DNA of 64,000 nt from Staphylococcus cornubiensis (GTDB lineage: Bacteria > Bacillota > Bacilli > Staphylococcales > Staphylococcaceae). Below the pieces are notes generated by a model. It had not been told where the DNA came from. It made no database searches and worked only from the letters and a program-made list of their open reading frames with translations. Numbering within the stretch: the first letter of the stretch is position 1; the number at the start of each line of letters is the position of its first letter. The position numbers and the translations under genes are program-made. Positions 17,047 through 24,551 of this stretch are shown here, piece by piece. Location of the stretch: positions 186,001-250,000 of the forward strand of contig NZ_FXUZ01000003.1 in assembly GCF_900183575.1 (NCBI RefSeq), in the 5' to 3' direction.

Positions 17047-17210
17047 AATGTTGCTGTATCGCACATAATCCCTAACTTTAGCACACAACAAAAGAGGCTG
17101 GCGCTTAATTTCCAGCCTCTTACTCATGTTATTCTTCAACCTTACAATGAACTTATCTCATGTGCATCTACTTTCGTTTGCAATTTTTGCTCTTGTCACT
17201 TTCAAACTTT
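17047..17210 (+). repeat. Downstream duplicate, copy after protease 13
   Basis: About 160 bases nearly identical to 18001-18150: TTGCTGTATCGCACATAATC, the hairpin, and ACAATGAACTTATCTCATGT. It marks a recent duplication of the gene plus spacer unit. Confidence 0.75.
17091..17121 (+). terminator. Hairpin after protease 13
   Basis: AAGAGGCTGG pairs perfectly with CCAGCCTCTT around an 11-base loop. Confidence 0.6.
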
Positions 17211-17286
17211 GCATAAATGTTATGTCCTGAAACTTTAAATTTATTATGTTGCTATATTAAATAGAATATATTAAAGGTGTGATAAC

Positions 17287-18000
17287 ATGAATAAGATAAG
17301 ATTGATAGCATTACTTTTACTAACATGTTTTATCTTCTTCCCTGTCGACTCTGCTTATGCCAAAAAAGGGACACAAGTCCTCGTTCCAGATACAGTTAAA
17401 GATCCTCACAGTAGATATACCGCAATATACGAGTCTGTTCACCTTAGCCATTGTAGTGCCATTCTGATTTCATCAACTGTCGCATTAACCGCTAAACATT
17501 GCGGCGGGAATTATCTCTCATCATTTAATGGTAGTATCTATCCAGGCGAGTCAGGGATGAGTACGCCGTTTGGTTATATGAACGTGAGAGTCTACATTCC
17601 ACATCCAAGATATGATATTGCACTATTAAAAGGGACTGAACAAGACCAAAGTAGAGCCTACAAATACTATTTTAAAGGCTTCAAGAGTACTGCTGTTACA
17701 GCCCTCTCAGATAAAGAATTAAAGGATATGATAGGTCGTGACGTATATTCTTATGGTTACCCGTATAAGTTTAGTAGGTATAAGCAATATCGCAGCGATG
17801 GTAGCATTCAAAATTATTATCCACAAGATTTTTTCCTTTATACGTCAATGCCTACTTATGAAGGACAGTCAGGGTCGGGTGCTTTCTTGAAAAATGGTCG
17901 TTTTATCGGCATCATTATCACAAGAAATCAACACTATGAAGGCAACATACTCCCTCTCAACAAGGATATTGCAGACTGGATTAACAAAAACTTAAATTAG
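17287..18000 (+). CDS. Secreted trypsin-fold serine protease 14 of 15
   Basis: A 237-residue protein with signal peptide MNKIRLIALLLLTCFIFFP to SAYA25 and triad His71, Asp110 and Ser195. It has one extra residue in the segment after the Asp (FKSTAVTALSDKELKDMIG), where other copies read FKTPVTGFSDQEL. HCSAIL replaces HCTAIL. Its signal peptide and leader match those of protease 15 while its nucleophile region (GAFLKNGRF) matches 12 and 13, another mosaic. Confidence 0.9.
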   Translation: MNKIRLIALLLLTCFIFFPVDSAYAKKGTQVLVPDTVKDPHSRYTAIYESVHLSHCSAILISSTVALTAKHCGGNYLSSFNGSIYPGESGMSTPFGYMNVRVYIPHPRYDIALLKGTEQDQSRAYKYYFKGFKSTAVTALSDKELKDMIGRDVYSYGYPYKFSRYKQYRSDGSIQNYYPQDFFLYTSMPTYEGQSGSGAFLKNGRFIGIIITRNQHYEGNILPLNKDIADWINKNLN

Positions 18001-18150
18001 AATCTTGCTGTATCGCACATAATCCCTAACTTTAGCACACGCCAAAAGAGGCTGATACATGTCTTCAGCCTCTTACACATGTTATTCTTCAACCTTACAA
18101 TGAACTTATCTCATGTGCATCTATTTTCATTTGCCTTTTTCGCTCTTGTA
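18001..18150 (+). repeat. Downstream duplicate, copy after protease 14
   Basis: Nearly identical to 17047-17210, differing mainly in the hairpin loop and a few bases near the end. Confidence 0.75.
18044..18074 (+). terminator. Hairpin after protease 14
   Basis: AAGAGGCTGA pairs with TCAGCCTCTT. The GG/CC pair of the sister copy is changed to GA/TC on both arms, a compensated difference. Confidence 0.6.
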
Positions 18151-18239
18151 ATATTTATATTTAATACACTCGTTATTTCATAAAAATTTAAAGTTATTAT
18201 GTTAATGTATTAAATAGAATATATTAAAGGTGTGATAAC

Positions 18240-18950
18240 ATGAATAAAATAAGATTGATAGTATTACTTTTACTAACATGCTTTATCCTCTTCCCCGTCG
18301 ATGCGGCGTATGCCAAAAAAGGGACACAAGTCCTCATTCCAGATACAGTTAAAGACACGCACAGTAAATATACTGCAAAATATGAATCTGGTATCCGTCA
18401 GCATTGTACAGCTATTCTGATTTCGTCAAATGTCGCACTAACCGCTAAACATTGTGGCGGGAATCAACGCACAAAATATGGTGGCACGATTTATCCGGGT
18501 GAATCAGGATTGAGCACGCCTTTTGGGTATATGAATATTAGCGAGTACATTCCCAACCCAGACTATGACATTGCAATCTTAAAAGGGACTGATAGAGACC
18601 AAAGTAGGGCTTATCAATACTATATTAAAAAATTCAAGACGCCAGTTACAGGTTTCTCAGATCAAGAATTGCAAGATTTCGTTGGCAAAGAGGCATACTC
18701 TTATGGCTATCCATATAAGTATAGTGGTTATAAACAGTACCGTAGTGATGGAGAAGTTGAGTTTTATGAAAAATCTGTCCCTATTCTTCGCACGACATTG
18801 CCTGCTTTTGAAGGACAATCGGGGTCTGGGGTATTCACAAAAAATGGTGAATTTATCGGTATCATTATTACAAGAACGGCTAATAACGAAGCAAATGTCC
18901 TCCCCTTTACTGAAAAGATTGCGCAATGGATTAACAAAAACGAAAAATAG
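18240..18950 (+). CDS. Secreted trypsin-fold serine protease 15 of 15
   Basis: A 236-residue protein with signal peptide to AAYA25 and triad His71, Asp110 and Ser194. STNVALTAKHC-like strand: Asn replaces Thr63-equivalent (SSNVALTAKHC). The mature front half (YESGIRQHCTAIL, NQRTKYGG) resembles proteases 6 and 9, while the signal peptide resembles 14. The nucleophile block is GVFTKNGEF, as in protease 3. It is the last gene of the array and is followed by a perfect hairpin. Confidence 0.9.
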   Translation: MNKIRLIVLLLLTCFILFPVDAAYAKKGTQVLIPDTVKDTHSKYTAKYESGIRQHCTAILISSNVALTAKHCGGNQRTKYGGTIYPGESGLSTPFGYMNISEYIPNPDYDIAILKGTDRDQSRAYQYYIKKFKTPVTGFSDQELQDFVGKEAYSYGYPYKYSGYKQYRSDGEVEFYEKSVPILRTTLPAFEGQSGSGVFTKNGEFIGIIITRTANNEANVLPFTEKIAQWINKNEK

Positions 18951-18980
18951 CAGCTTGTTTTCTCTATTTTTATAATCCAC

Positions 18981-19013
18981 AAAAGAGGCTGGCGCTTGAT
19001 TTCCAGCCTCTTA
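18981..19013 (+). terminator. Terminator-like hairpin closing the protease array
   Basis: AAAGAGGCTGG pairs with CCAGCCTCTT around CGCTTGATTT. The loop is almost the same as in the hairpin after protease 13. Confidence 0.6.
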
Positions 19014-19063
19014 CCCATGTTACGATTTACTATAAAATAAACAAATGCCCTAAACCACTGTGC

Positions 19064-19669
19064 TTACACACTGAGTGCTTTCAATTTCTTTTTGAATTTA
19101 TTATACACGACAAATAGCGGAATCAAGATAAGCAAATAAATGTTATAACTGACTAAACGCATCATCGCAAAGGGCAGTTCAAATAAGTACGCAAACCAAA
19201 ACTCAGCATCTTGCTTCTCCCACAAACCTGGCGTTAAAAATAGACCTCTAGTATCATGTTTTAATGTCAAATTCAACATCAGTAGAGCGAAAAATACCGC
19301 AAACAGTGTCTCCAAAAATCTCAGCCAGCGTTTGTAATAATAGCTTAAAGACTCTCGATCAGAAAACAACACTTCTGTCTCATCCCCTGCCTTCATCCAA
19401 TATTGATTCATCCAACCGCCCCGATAGCCTTGGACGTGCTCCCAACCAAATGATTCATATAAAGCAAGATAATCATTCATTTTTTGACGGCTATAAATTT
19501 CTTGATAATCTAAGCGTACGATATGCGGTTCATGGGTCTTTTCGAAATAATAATTGCCTAAAACTGACACTTTGACTAAACGGTATCCTTGTTGAAGTTG
19601 GTCATTTAGCCACTGTTCTTCTTTTACAGGATCAAAAAAGCTTCTCCACTTTTTATAACGCGTTCTCAT
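19064..19669 (-). CDS. DUF2812 membrane protein, partner of the PadR regulator
   Basis: A 201-residue protein. The first 105 residues match DUF2812 (EEQWLNDQLQQGYRLVKVS, DYLALYESFGWEHVQGYRGG, a small alpha/beta domain). Two membrane helices follow, around residues 116-134 and 165-190, with a basic KFKKKLKAL tail. Its start overlaps the end of the padR-like gene by 17 bases, the usual arrangement of PadR-DUF2812 pairs, in which the membrane protein is presumed to act with or be controlled by the regulator. Function is unknown. AGGAGG-like GGAGGGG precedes the ATG. Confidence 0.8.
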   Translation of the reverse strand: MRTRYKKWRSFFDPVKEEQWLNDQLQQGYRLVKVSVLGNYYFEKTHEPHIVRLDYQEIYSRQKMNDYLALYESFGWEHVQGYRGGWMNQYWMKAGDETEVLFSDRESLSYYYKRWLRFLETLFAVFFALLMLNLTLKHDTRGLFLTPGLWEKQDAEFWFAYLFELPFAMMRLVSYNIYLLILIPLFVVYNKFKKKLKALSV

Positions 19670-19985
19670 CTGAAGCCCCTCCTTGTTGATAAAGTGACAC
19701 TAAATGTTGCAAGCGCTCTGTTTCAAGTTTCAAAATTTCTTCGCCTCGCGCTGTGATTTGGTATACTTTGCGTCTTTCTTTAGGATTGCTAATCATTTGA
19801 ATATAGCCATGTTTACTTAAATTTTCTAAAGCCCCATACAATGTTCCGGCAGCGATTTGGACTTGACCTAAGCTTAACTCTTGGACATAAGTCATGACGC
19901 TGTAGCCATGTAACGGTTGACGTAATGCTAATAAAATGTAATGCATTGTTTCGGATAATGGGACGAGTTGAGGTCTTTTTTTCAT
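19653..19985 (-). CDS. PadR family transcriptional regulator
   Basis: A 110-residue winged-helix repressor of the PadR family. Visible are the helix LSETMHYILLALRQPLHGYS, the recognition region QVQIAAGTLYGALENLSKHG (the AGTLYGAL motif is diagnostic) and the wing QMISNPKERRKVYQIT. A short C-terminal helix would give the dimer contact. It heads a two-gene operon with the DUF2812 protein. A consensus promoter with repeated TATAGT words lies directly upstream, suggesting autorepression. It reads away from nothing in the protease array, so control of the proteases is not implied. Confidence 0.88.
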   Translation of the reverse strand: MKKRPQLVPLSETMHYILLALRQPLHGYSVMTYVQELSLGQVQIAAGTLYGALENLSKHGYIQMISNPKERRKVYQITARGEEILKLETERLQHLVSLYQQGGASDENAL

Positions 19986-20000
19986 CTTTTTTCACCACAC

Positions 20001-20055
20001 ATTATATAGTTCAACTGTATAGTTTGATTATATAGTCGGACTGTATAGTTGTCAA
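20001..20055 (-). promoter_or_regulatory. Consensus promoter and repeated operator of the padR operon
   Basis: On the minus strand TTGACA (20050-20055), a 17-base spacer and TATAAT (20027-20032) form a perfect sigma-A promoter. Two 20-base direct repeats, TATAGT(T/C)...ACTGTATAGTT, occupy 20005-20024 and 20031-20050. They cover the spacer and the start site with a 26-base period, a natural repressor target. Confidence 0.75.
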
Positions 20056-20138
20056 ACAGCAAAATAAATAAGCGTTGAACACTGCAATCTGAAAATACAT
20101 TCAGACTTTTGTTCAACGCCTATCTTATATGAAGCTCA

Positions 20139-21680
20139 TTATTTTTTAACTGGAATGCTGTGTGTAATATCAATCCCTAACACGAGCGGCATGATAAAGT
20201 ACACGACAACGATAATGACGACGATACTAATCAAGTTCATAACAAAACCTTTGACCGCCATTTCTTTAATTTGAATTTTACCTGTACCAAAGACAATCGC
20301 GTTCGGTGGTGTCCCTACTGGCAACATGTAAGCGCAGTTTGCGGCCATTGCGGCAGGTGCCATTAATAGTAATGGATGCACGTCAATGGCTACAGAGAGT
20401 GTCGCTAATATCGGTAAAATCATCGTTGCTGTCGCTGTATTGGATGTGATTTCCGTTAAGAACAAGATAAACACGGTAATCACTACGACAATAATAATCG
20501 GGCTGACCCCTTTTAACAATGTCAGTTGTTCACCAAGCCATGCTGCAAGGCCACTTTGTTGAATCCCTTTGGCTAACGCTAAACCACCACCAAATAGAAT
20601 GAGCACGCCCCACGGCAATTCTTTTGCAACGGACCAGTCTAAAATGCGTTTATGTTGATGCTTGGCTGGAATTAAGAAGAGTAAAATCGACACGAACATC
20701 GCAATGGTACCGTCTGCCACGAGTTCTGTAAATGCCCATTTCGACAGTAAAAATTCACGCGAAATCCATAAAAAACTCGCCAATAAAAAGACAACGAATA
20801 CGACTTTTTCTTCATATTTAATTTTGCCTAACGCATCCAATTTGTCTTTGATCACTTTTTGACCGCCTGGCAATGTTTTCATATCATGACGAAATGCGAC
20901 AAATTTGAAATAAAGCCATGCTAAAAATAGCAGTAAAACGACTGTTGGCACACCGACAATCATCCATTTCGCAAAACTCAATTCGCCACCAAAGTTAGTC
21001 GCATATTGCCCTTTTAAAATGATGAGCGGCGGTGTCCCAATAAGCGTACCCAAGCCCCCAATAGTGCCGGCATAACCAATACCCAACACAAGTGAACGTT
21101 CAAACTTTTGAATACTTTCATCACTGTCCGCTTCGGTTTTCAATGCATTGGCCTCTTTAATAATCGCTAAACCAATCGGAATCATAATCATTACCGCAGC
21201 AGTGTTCGACACAAACATCGATAAACCACCTGTTGCGACCATAAAGCCTAGTAAAATGCGCCCTGTACTCGTACCAATACTGCTTATAATCGTGAGCGCA
21301 ATTCGTGTATGTAAATCCCAACGTTCCATCGCAATGGCTAAAATGAAGCCACCTAAGAAGAGATAAATAATATCATTCCCATATTGCGCGGATACGGTTG
21401 CACTGTTCATGACGTGTCCTAACGGCAACAGGACAAGTGGTAGTAAGCTTGTCGCTGGAATAGGAATCGCCTCTGTGATCCACCAAATCGCAATCCATGC
21501 TGTTATCGCTAATACGTAAACCCCTTTGAAAGATAAATCATCTGGTCGAACAAAAAGTAAAATCAGCGCAAAAAGTAGCGGTCCGAGTACGAGCCCAATC
21601 GCTTGAGCTAATGTATAAGACGGATCTTTCTTTTTGTCAGTAAAAAAAGTTAACAATCTTGATTCGTTTGGACTGTTCAT
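20139..21680 (-). CDS. sdcS: Sodium:dicarboxylate symporter (DASS/SLC13 family)
   Basis: A 513-residue inner-membrane carrier matching S. aureus SdcS, which imports succinate, fumarate and malate with sodium. Family hallmarks are the two SNT motifs, FVSNTAAVMIMIPIGLAI and TEITSNTATATMILPILAT, plus GTPPLIILKGQ and LPVGTPPNAIVFG, which bind sodium and carboxylate. About eleven to twelve hydrophobic segments are visible. The longest frame begins 12 codons earlier, but AAAGGGGGG lies seven bases before the ATG at 21680, so that start is preferred. A short AAGCGCTT palindrome about 95 bases upstream resembles a weak cre (CcpA) site, which would fit carbon-source control. Confidence 0.93.
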   Translation of the reverse strand: MNSPNESRLLTFFTDKKKDPSYTLAQAIGLVLGPLLFALILLFVRPDDLSFKGVYVLAITAWIAIWWITEAIPIPATSLLPLVLLPLGHVMNSATVSAQYGNDIIYLFLGGFILAIAMERWDLHTRIALTIISSIGTSTGRILLGFMVATGGLSMFVSNTAAVMIMIPIGLAIIKEANALKTEADSDESIQKFERSLVLGIGYAGTIGGLGTLIGTPPLIILKGQYATNFGGELSFAKWMIVGVPTVVLLLFLAWLYFKFVAFRHDMKTLPGGQKVIKDKLDALGKIKYEEKVVFVVFLLASFLWISREFLLSKWAFTELVADGTIAMFVSILLFLIPAKHQHKRILDWSVAKELPWGVLILFGGGLALAKGIQQSGLAAWLGEQLTLLKGVSPIIIVVVITVFILFLTEITSNTATATMILPILATLSVAIDVHPLLLMAPAAMAANCAYMLPVGTPPNAIVFGTGKIQIKEMAVKGFVMNLISIVVIIVVVYFIMPLVLGIDITHSIPVKK

Positions 21681-21734
21681 GATGTGCCCCCCTTTGTTTA
21701 CAATAGAACATCCCAAATTGTATTAATTTTTAAA

Positions 21735-21786
21735 ATAGTATAGCATATTTAGCGATTAAGTATCTAGAAAAAGTTAAGCGCTTTCT
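21735..21786 (-). promoter_or_regulatory. Probable sdcS promoter with a cre-like palindrome
   Basis: An extended -10, TGCTATACT, lies on the minus strand near 21740. GAAAGCGCTTAAC at about 21774-21786 matches the core of catabolite-response elements imperfectly. No good -35 is seen. Confidence 0.35.
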
Positions 21787-21913
21787 TTTTTAATACTTAT
21801 GAAAAATTTTAAAAACTATCTACATTGTCTATAATTGAAATATAACCCAATAAAAATATAGCAAATAATATTTAAAATACTTTGTTGTGGTATATGAAAA
21901 ACAAGGTAATGTG

Positions 21914-21976
21914 ATGAGGGAATTGTTGTTTATGACGATGAACTCAAAAGAAATGTTAAAGAATAAGGTGATGTGA
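21914..21976 (+). CDS. 20-codon upstream ORF coupled to the 58-residue protein
   Basis: A short frame encoding MRELLFMTMNSKEMLKNKVM. It has its own AAGGTAATGTG ribosome site, and its TGA shares one base with the next ATG (TGATG). The same AAGGTxATGTGATG sequence precedes both starts. It could be a translated leader that controls the downstream gene; there is no homology evidence. Confidence 0.35.
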   Translation: MRELLFMTMNSKEMLKNKVM

Positions 21977-22152
21977 TGAATAGAACCATGTACGCTCTAA
22001 AAATAGGCGTCATTACTTTTTTAGTATTTTGTACCATTCGCTTTTTTTGGACAGAATTTAATCATTTTTTTGATCAAGTGTTGTTTGCTTCCATCGTTAG
22101 CGTTTTAACTGTATGTATTTCTTTATTTTTAATAGGTAAGCCTGAAAGTTAA
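21976..22152 (+). CDS. Small two-helix membrane protein (58 residues)
   Basis: A 58-residue frame, too short for most gene finders, reading MNRTMYALKIGVITFLVFCT at the start. It has two hydrophobic stretches (about residues 8-20 and 36-53) around a short polar FWTEFNHFFDQ loop. AAGGTGATGTG precedes the ATG and a strong terminator follows 12 bases after the stop, both typical of a real gene. It stands alone between two minus-strand operons. It could be a small membrane regulator or a toxin-like peptide; I do not recognise the family. Confidence 0.6.
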   Translation: MNRTMYALKIGVITFLVFCTIRFFWTEFNHFFDQVLFASIVSVLTVCISLFLIGKPES

Positions 22153-22163
22153 AACATGACTAA

Positions 22164-22215
22164 CGCCAGTATAGGTTGAAGTTTCACTCACTCCATCCAT
22201 ACTGGCGCTTTTTGG
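22164..22215 (+). terminator. Terminator after the 58-residue membrane protein
   Basis: CGCCAGTAT pairs with ATACTGGCG around a 19-base loop, followed by CTTTTTGG. Confidence 0.8.
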
Positions 22216-22250
22216 TAATCCTATACGACCACTCATCTGAAATCTTTATG

Positions 22251-22712
22251 CTATTTTTTTACTGGCAATTTCAAAATCGCAATCGGTTTACGAATAAATG
22301 ATTTCGCCACTTGATCCGAAATCAACAATCCGACCGCAATCGCCCCGGCAATCAGAGTGGCACGGACGAAAATATCACTGGCTTCATTAAAATTGAGTGT
22401 CAAAAGTTGTTGTGTGGCCTTAAAAAATATACTCCCCGGCACTAACGGAATAATGCCTGGCACCATAAAAATGATGACCGGCGATTTATATTTTCGTGCC
22501 ATGATATGAGAAATAATACCAAGAATAAAGCTGCCATAAAGACTCGCATAAATGCTGTCGATACTAAATATTTCGGACGCAATGTGAAAAGTCAAATAGC
22601 CGAATCCGCCACATAAACCCGCTGGTAAAAATAACCGCTTCGGCGCATCATAAACGAACGCAAAGCAAAAAGAAGTTAAAAAACTACATATAAAAATAAT
22701 GAGAATTGTCAT
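22251..22712 (-). CDS. Threonine/serine exporter, small subunit (YjjB/ThrE C-terminal type)
   Basis: A 153-residue integral membrane protein with four to five hydrophobic segments, matching the YjjB half (DUF3815) of split ThrE-type threonine/serine exporters. The motif PVIIFMVPGIIPLVPGSIFF is the best marker. Its partner ends 3 bases before a GTG alternative start; AGGAGG eight bases before the ATG at 22712 supports the start given. The two proteins would form one exporter in the cytoplasmic membrane. Confidence 0.85.
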   Translation of the reverse strand: MTILIIFICSFLTSFCFAFVYDAPKRLFLPAGLCGGFGYLTFHIASEIFSIDSIYASLYGSFILGIISHIMARKYKSPVIIFMVPGIIPLVPGSIFFKATQQLLTLNFNEASDIFVRATLIAGAIAVGLLISDQVAKSFIRKPIAILKLPVKK

Positions 22713-22724
22713 TTTTACCACCTC

Positions 22725-23480
22725 CTACATGATTAAAAACGCTGTCGTCACACCTGCACCAATTGCAAATGATGTGACAATGGCTTCTAAAAATTTTGCG
22801 GTAAACATGAGCATATGGCGTCCGAACAAATCTTGAATGGCTGTCGTAATTAAGACTCCCGGCACGATAGGCATTACTGCAGCTGTAATGGTGGCACCGA
22901 TATTAGGACTGTCCAACCAATGATTCAACGGTATCGCGATTAAACCGATGACAATGGCCCCTAAAAAATCAGGGATGAATAATGTGAGCTCTTTACTCTT
23001 CATCCACTCAGTTACGAAATACCCCATTGCACCGGCAAGCACTGCAGGCAATAAGTCAATCCAAGCGGCTCCCTGTAAATATAAAAAGCCCATAGAGATG
23101 AGTCCCGCAAACAACATTTTGTGACCTAATGCATAACGCTCTTGCCCAGGTTCTAATTGTTTCAACATCGCATAAGCTTCGTTAAAATCAATCGCATGTC
23201 GTGCAATTTGACGCGACACATGATTCACTAAATAAATATTCCTCAAATTCGTATCGTTCTTTTTAATTCTGACCATGCGAGTATCGTGATCCGGTGATAA
23301 TGAGAAGTTAATAAAAATATTAAGTGCATAACCTTGTGATTCCTCATACCCATAACTTTGTGCAATCCGACTCATCGTATCTTCCACACGCGTCGCCTCA
23401 GCACCACATTCTAACAAGATACGCCCTGCCAACGTCACAATATTCATGACCTCTCGATCCGTGGGGATATACTGCGTCAT
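22725..23480 (-). CDS. Threonine/serine exporter, large subunit (YjjP/DUF1212)
   Basis: A 251-residue protein of the YjjP/DUF1212 half of the split ThrE exporter. It has a soluble N-terminal 110 residues (AGRILLECGAEATRVEDTMSRIAQ is the family signature) and then five membrane segments, including the conserved ITAAVMPIVPGVLITTAIQD. AGGTGA before the ATG at 23480 supports that start over the upstream GTG. Together with the next gene it would export threonine/serine by proton exchange, by analogy with the family. Confidence 0.87.
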   Translation of the reverse strand: MTQYIPTDREVMNIVTLAGRILLECGAEATRVEDTMSRIAQSYGYEESQGYALNIFINFSLSPDHDTRMVRIKKNDTNLRNIYLVNHVSRQIARHAIDFNEAYAMLKQLEPGQERYALGHKMLFAGLISMGFLYLQGAAWIDLLPAVLAGAMGYFVTEWMKSKELTLFIPDFLGAIVIGLIAIPLNHWLDSPNIGATITAAVMPIVPGVLITTAIQDLFGRHMLMFTAKFLEAIVTSFAIGAGVTTAFLIM

Positions 23481-23687
23481 TTCCGTCACCTACTTTGATG
23501 TATTTCTGTTTCCAACAAGCGCTACAACGACTGCTTCGACGTAGTCCTATTGTTCGTTTTGACTTAATTCAAAAATTATAACCGATTTAAGTCGAGATTG
23601 CTATGATAGATATTAAGCCACTCAGCCCTATCAAAATAGATGTATCGCTTATAGCATAATCATTTCCTCTAATTTCCCACTTTTGTA

Positions 23688-23716
23688 TTTACATAAGTAA
23701 GTACTTTTGTTATAAT
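23688..23716 (+). promoter_or_regulatory. Promoter and palindromic operator of the toxin-antitoxin pair
   Basis: TTTACA (23688-23693), 17 bases, TATAAT (23711-23716). The spacer contains the palindrome AAGTA-AG-TACTT (23695-23706), well placed for repression by the antitoxin or the complex. Confidence 0.65.
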
Positions 23717-23737
23717 ATGTTTATGGAGATGATAAAA

Positions 23738-24007
23738 ATGACTCAAACATTTAACGATGTAAGTAAATCGACCGAACGCATTTTTAAAAACGGAAATAGT
23801 CAAGCTATGAGTTTAAGTAAAAAAACGATTCAATCCGTTGATTTTGAGATTGGGGATACAGTTGAAGTACAAAAAATAAATGGTGGGCTGTTTATTACTA
23901 AAAAAGAAGTATCTATTGAAGATAGTATCAAAAACTTCTTCCAAAATGGTGGTAAGTATCAAGAATCAGAAGTAGACTTCGGCGAAAGTGTGGGTCGTGA
24001 AATATGA
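23738..24007 (+). CDS. AbrB-type antitoxin (PemI/MazE-like)
   Basis: An 89-residue antitoxin with an N-terminal SpoVT/AbrB swapped-hairpin DNA-binding domain (RIFKNGNSQAMSLSKKTIQS and FEIGDTVEVQKINGGLFI) and an acidic C-terminal tail expected to wrap the toxin. The longer frame starting at 23717 is rejected because its ATG touches the -10 box; GGAG nine bases before 23738 supports this start. Its stop overlaps the toxin start (ATGA), so the two are translationally coupled. It would neutralise the PemK-like RNase and repress its own promoter. Confidence 0.85.
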   Translation: MTQTFNDVSKSTERIFKNGNSQAMSLSKKTIQSVDFEIGDTVEVQKINGGLFITKKEVSIEDSIKNFFQNGGKYQESEVDFGESVGREI

Positions 24008-24342
24008 GTATTAAACAATTTGACATCATTTACATTGATTTAAATCCAACTCGCGGTCGTGAAAAACAAAACATAAGACCTTGTTTAGTGATCAATAACC
24101 AAATGATGATTGACGGCACTGAATTTGTTTGGGTTGTACCTATCACAAATCGTGAGTTGCGTTATCCAACCGATATAGAACTTAAAACCAAAAAAGGACT
24201 GGTATCTGGCGTGATAGATACGATTCAAATACGTGCTTTAGACTTAAACGCTCGTCAACATAACTATAAAGATGCATTACAAGACAATCTAAAAAGTAAA
24301 GTTTTAAAAGCAATACAAACATATTTAAATCCAAACTACTAA
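24004..24342 (+). CDS. PemK/MazF-family endoribonuclease toxin
   Basis: A 112-residue toxin of the CcdB/PemK fold. Recognisable elements are QFDIIYIDLNPTRGREKQNIRPCLVINN (strand 1, the RG loop and the RP strand) and WVVPITNRELRYPTDIEL, followed by IDTIQIRALDLN, where the Arg of the catalytic region lies. PemK proteins cleave mRNA in a sequence-specific way; chromosomal PemIK pairs are known in staphylococci. The pair is inserted between the threonine exporter and hemQ, an accessory location. The cleavage motif cannot be predicted here. Confidence 0.88.
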   Translation: MSIKQFDIIYIDLNPTRGREKQNIRPCLVINNQMMIDGTEFVWVVPITNRELRYPTDIELKTKKGLVSGVIDTIQIRALDLNARQHNYKDALQDNLKSKVLKAIQTYLNPNY

Positions 24343-24551
24343 AATGTGATATGAATTCCTAAAAAATATAGTAATAGTAAGCAGTAAACAATAAAACGTA
24401 ATGACTGCTTTGATAATACTTAAGCCTAATGGAAATTTCAAGCAACAATTCATTCACGAGAACAATGCAATCCAACGAAAATGAGCGATTGTCTTCAAAA
24501 TCAAAAAAGACAGTGCCGCCCTTATATCGACGTACACTGCCCACTTCATGA

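Noticed and set aside
4230..18950. The repeated units as a CRISPR-like or satellite repeat
   Set aside because: The repeats are full coding genes with divergent sequence, not short identical direct repeats with spacers.
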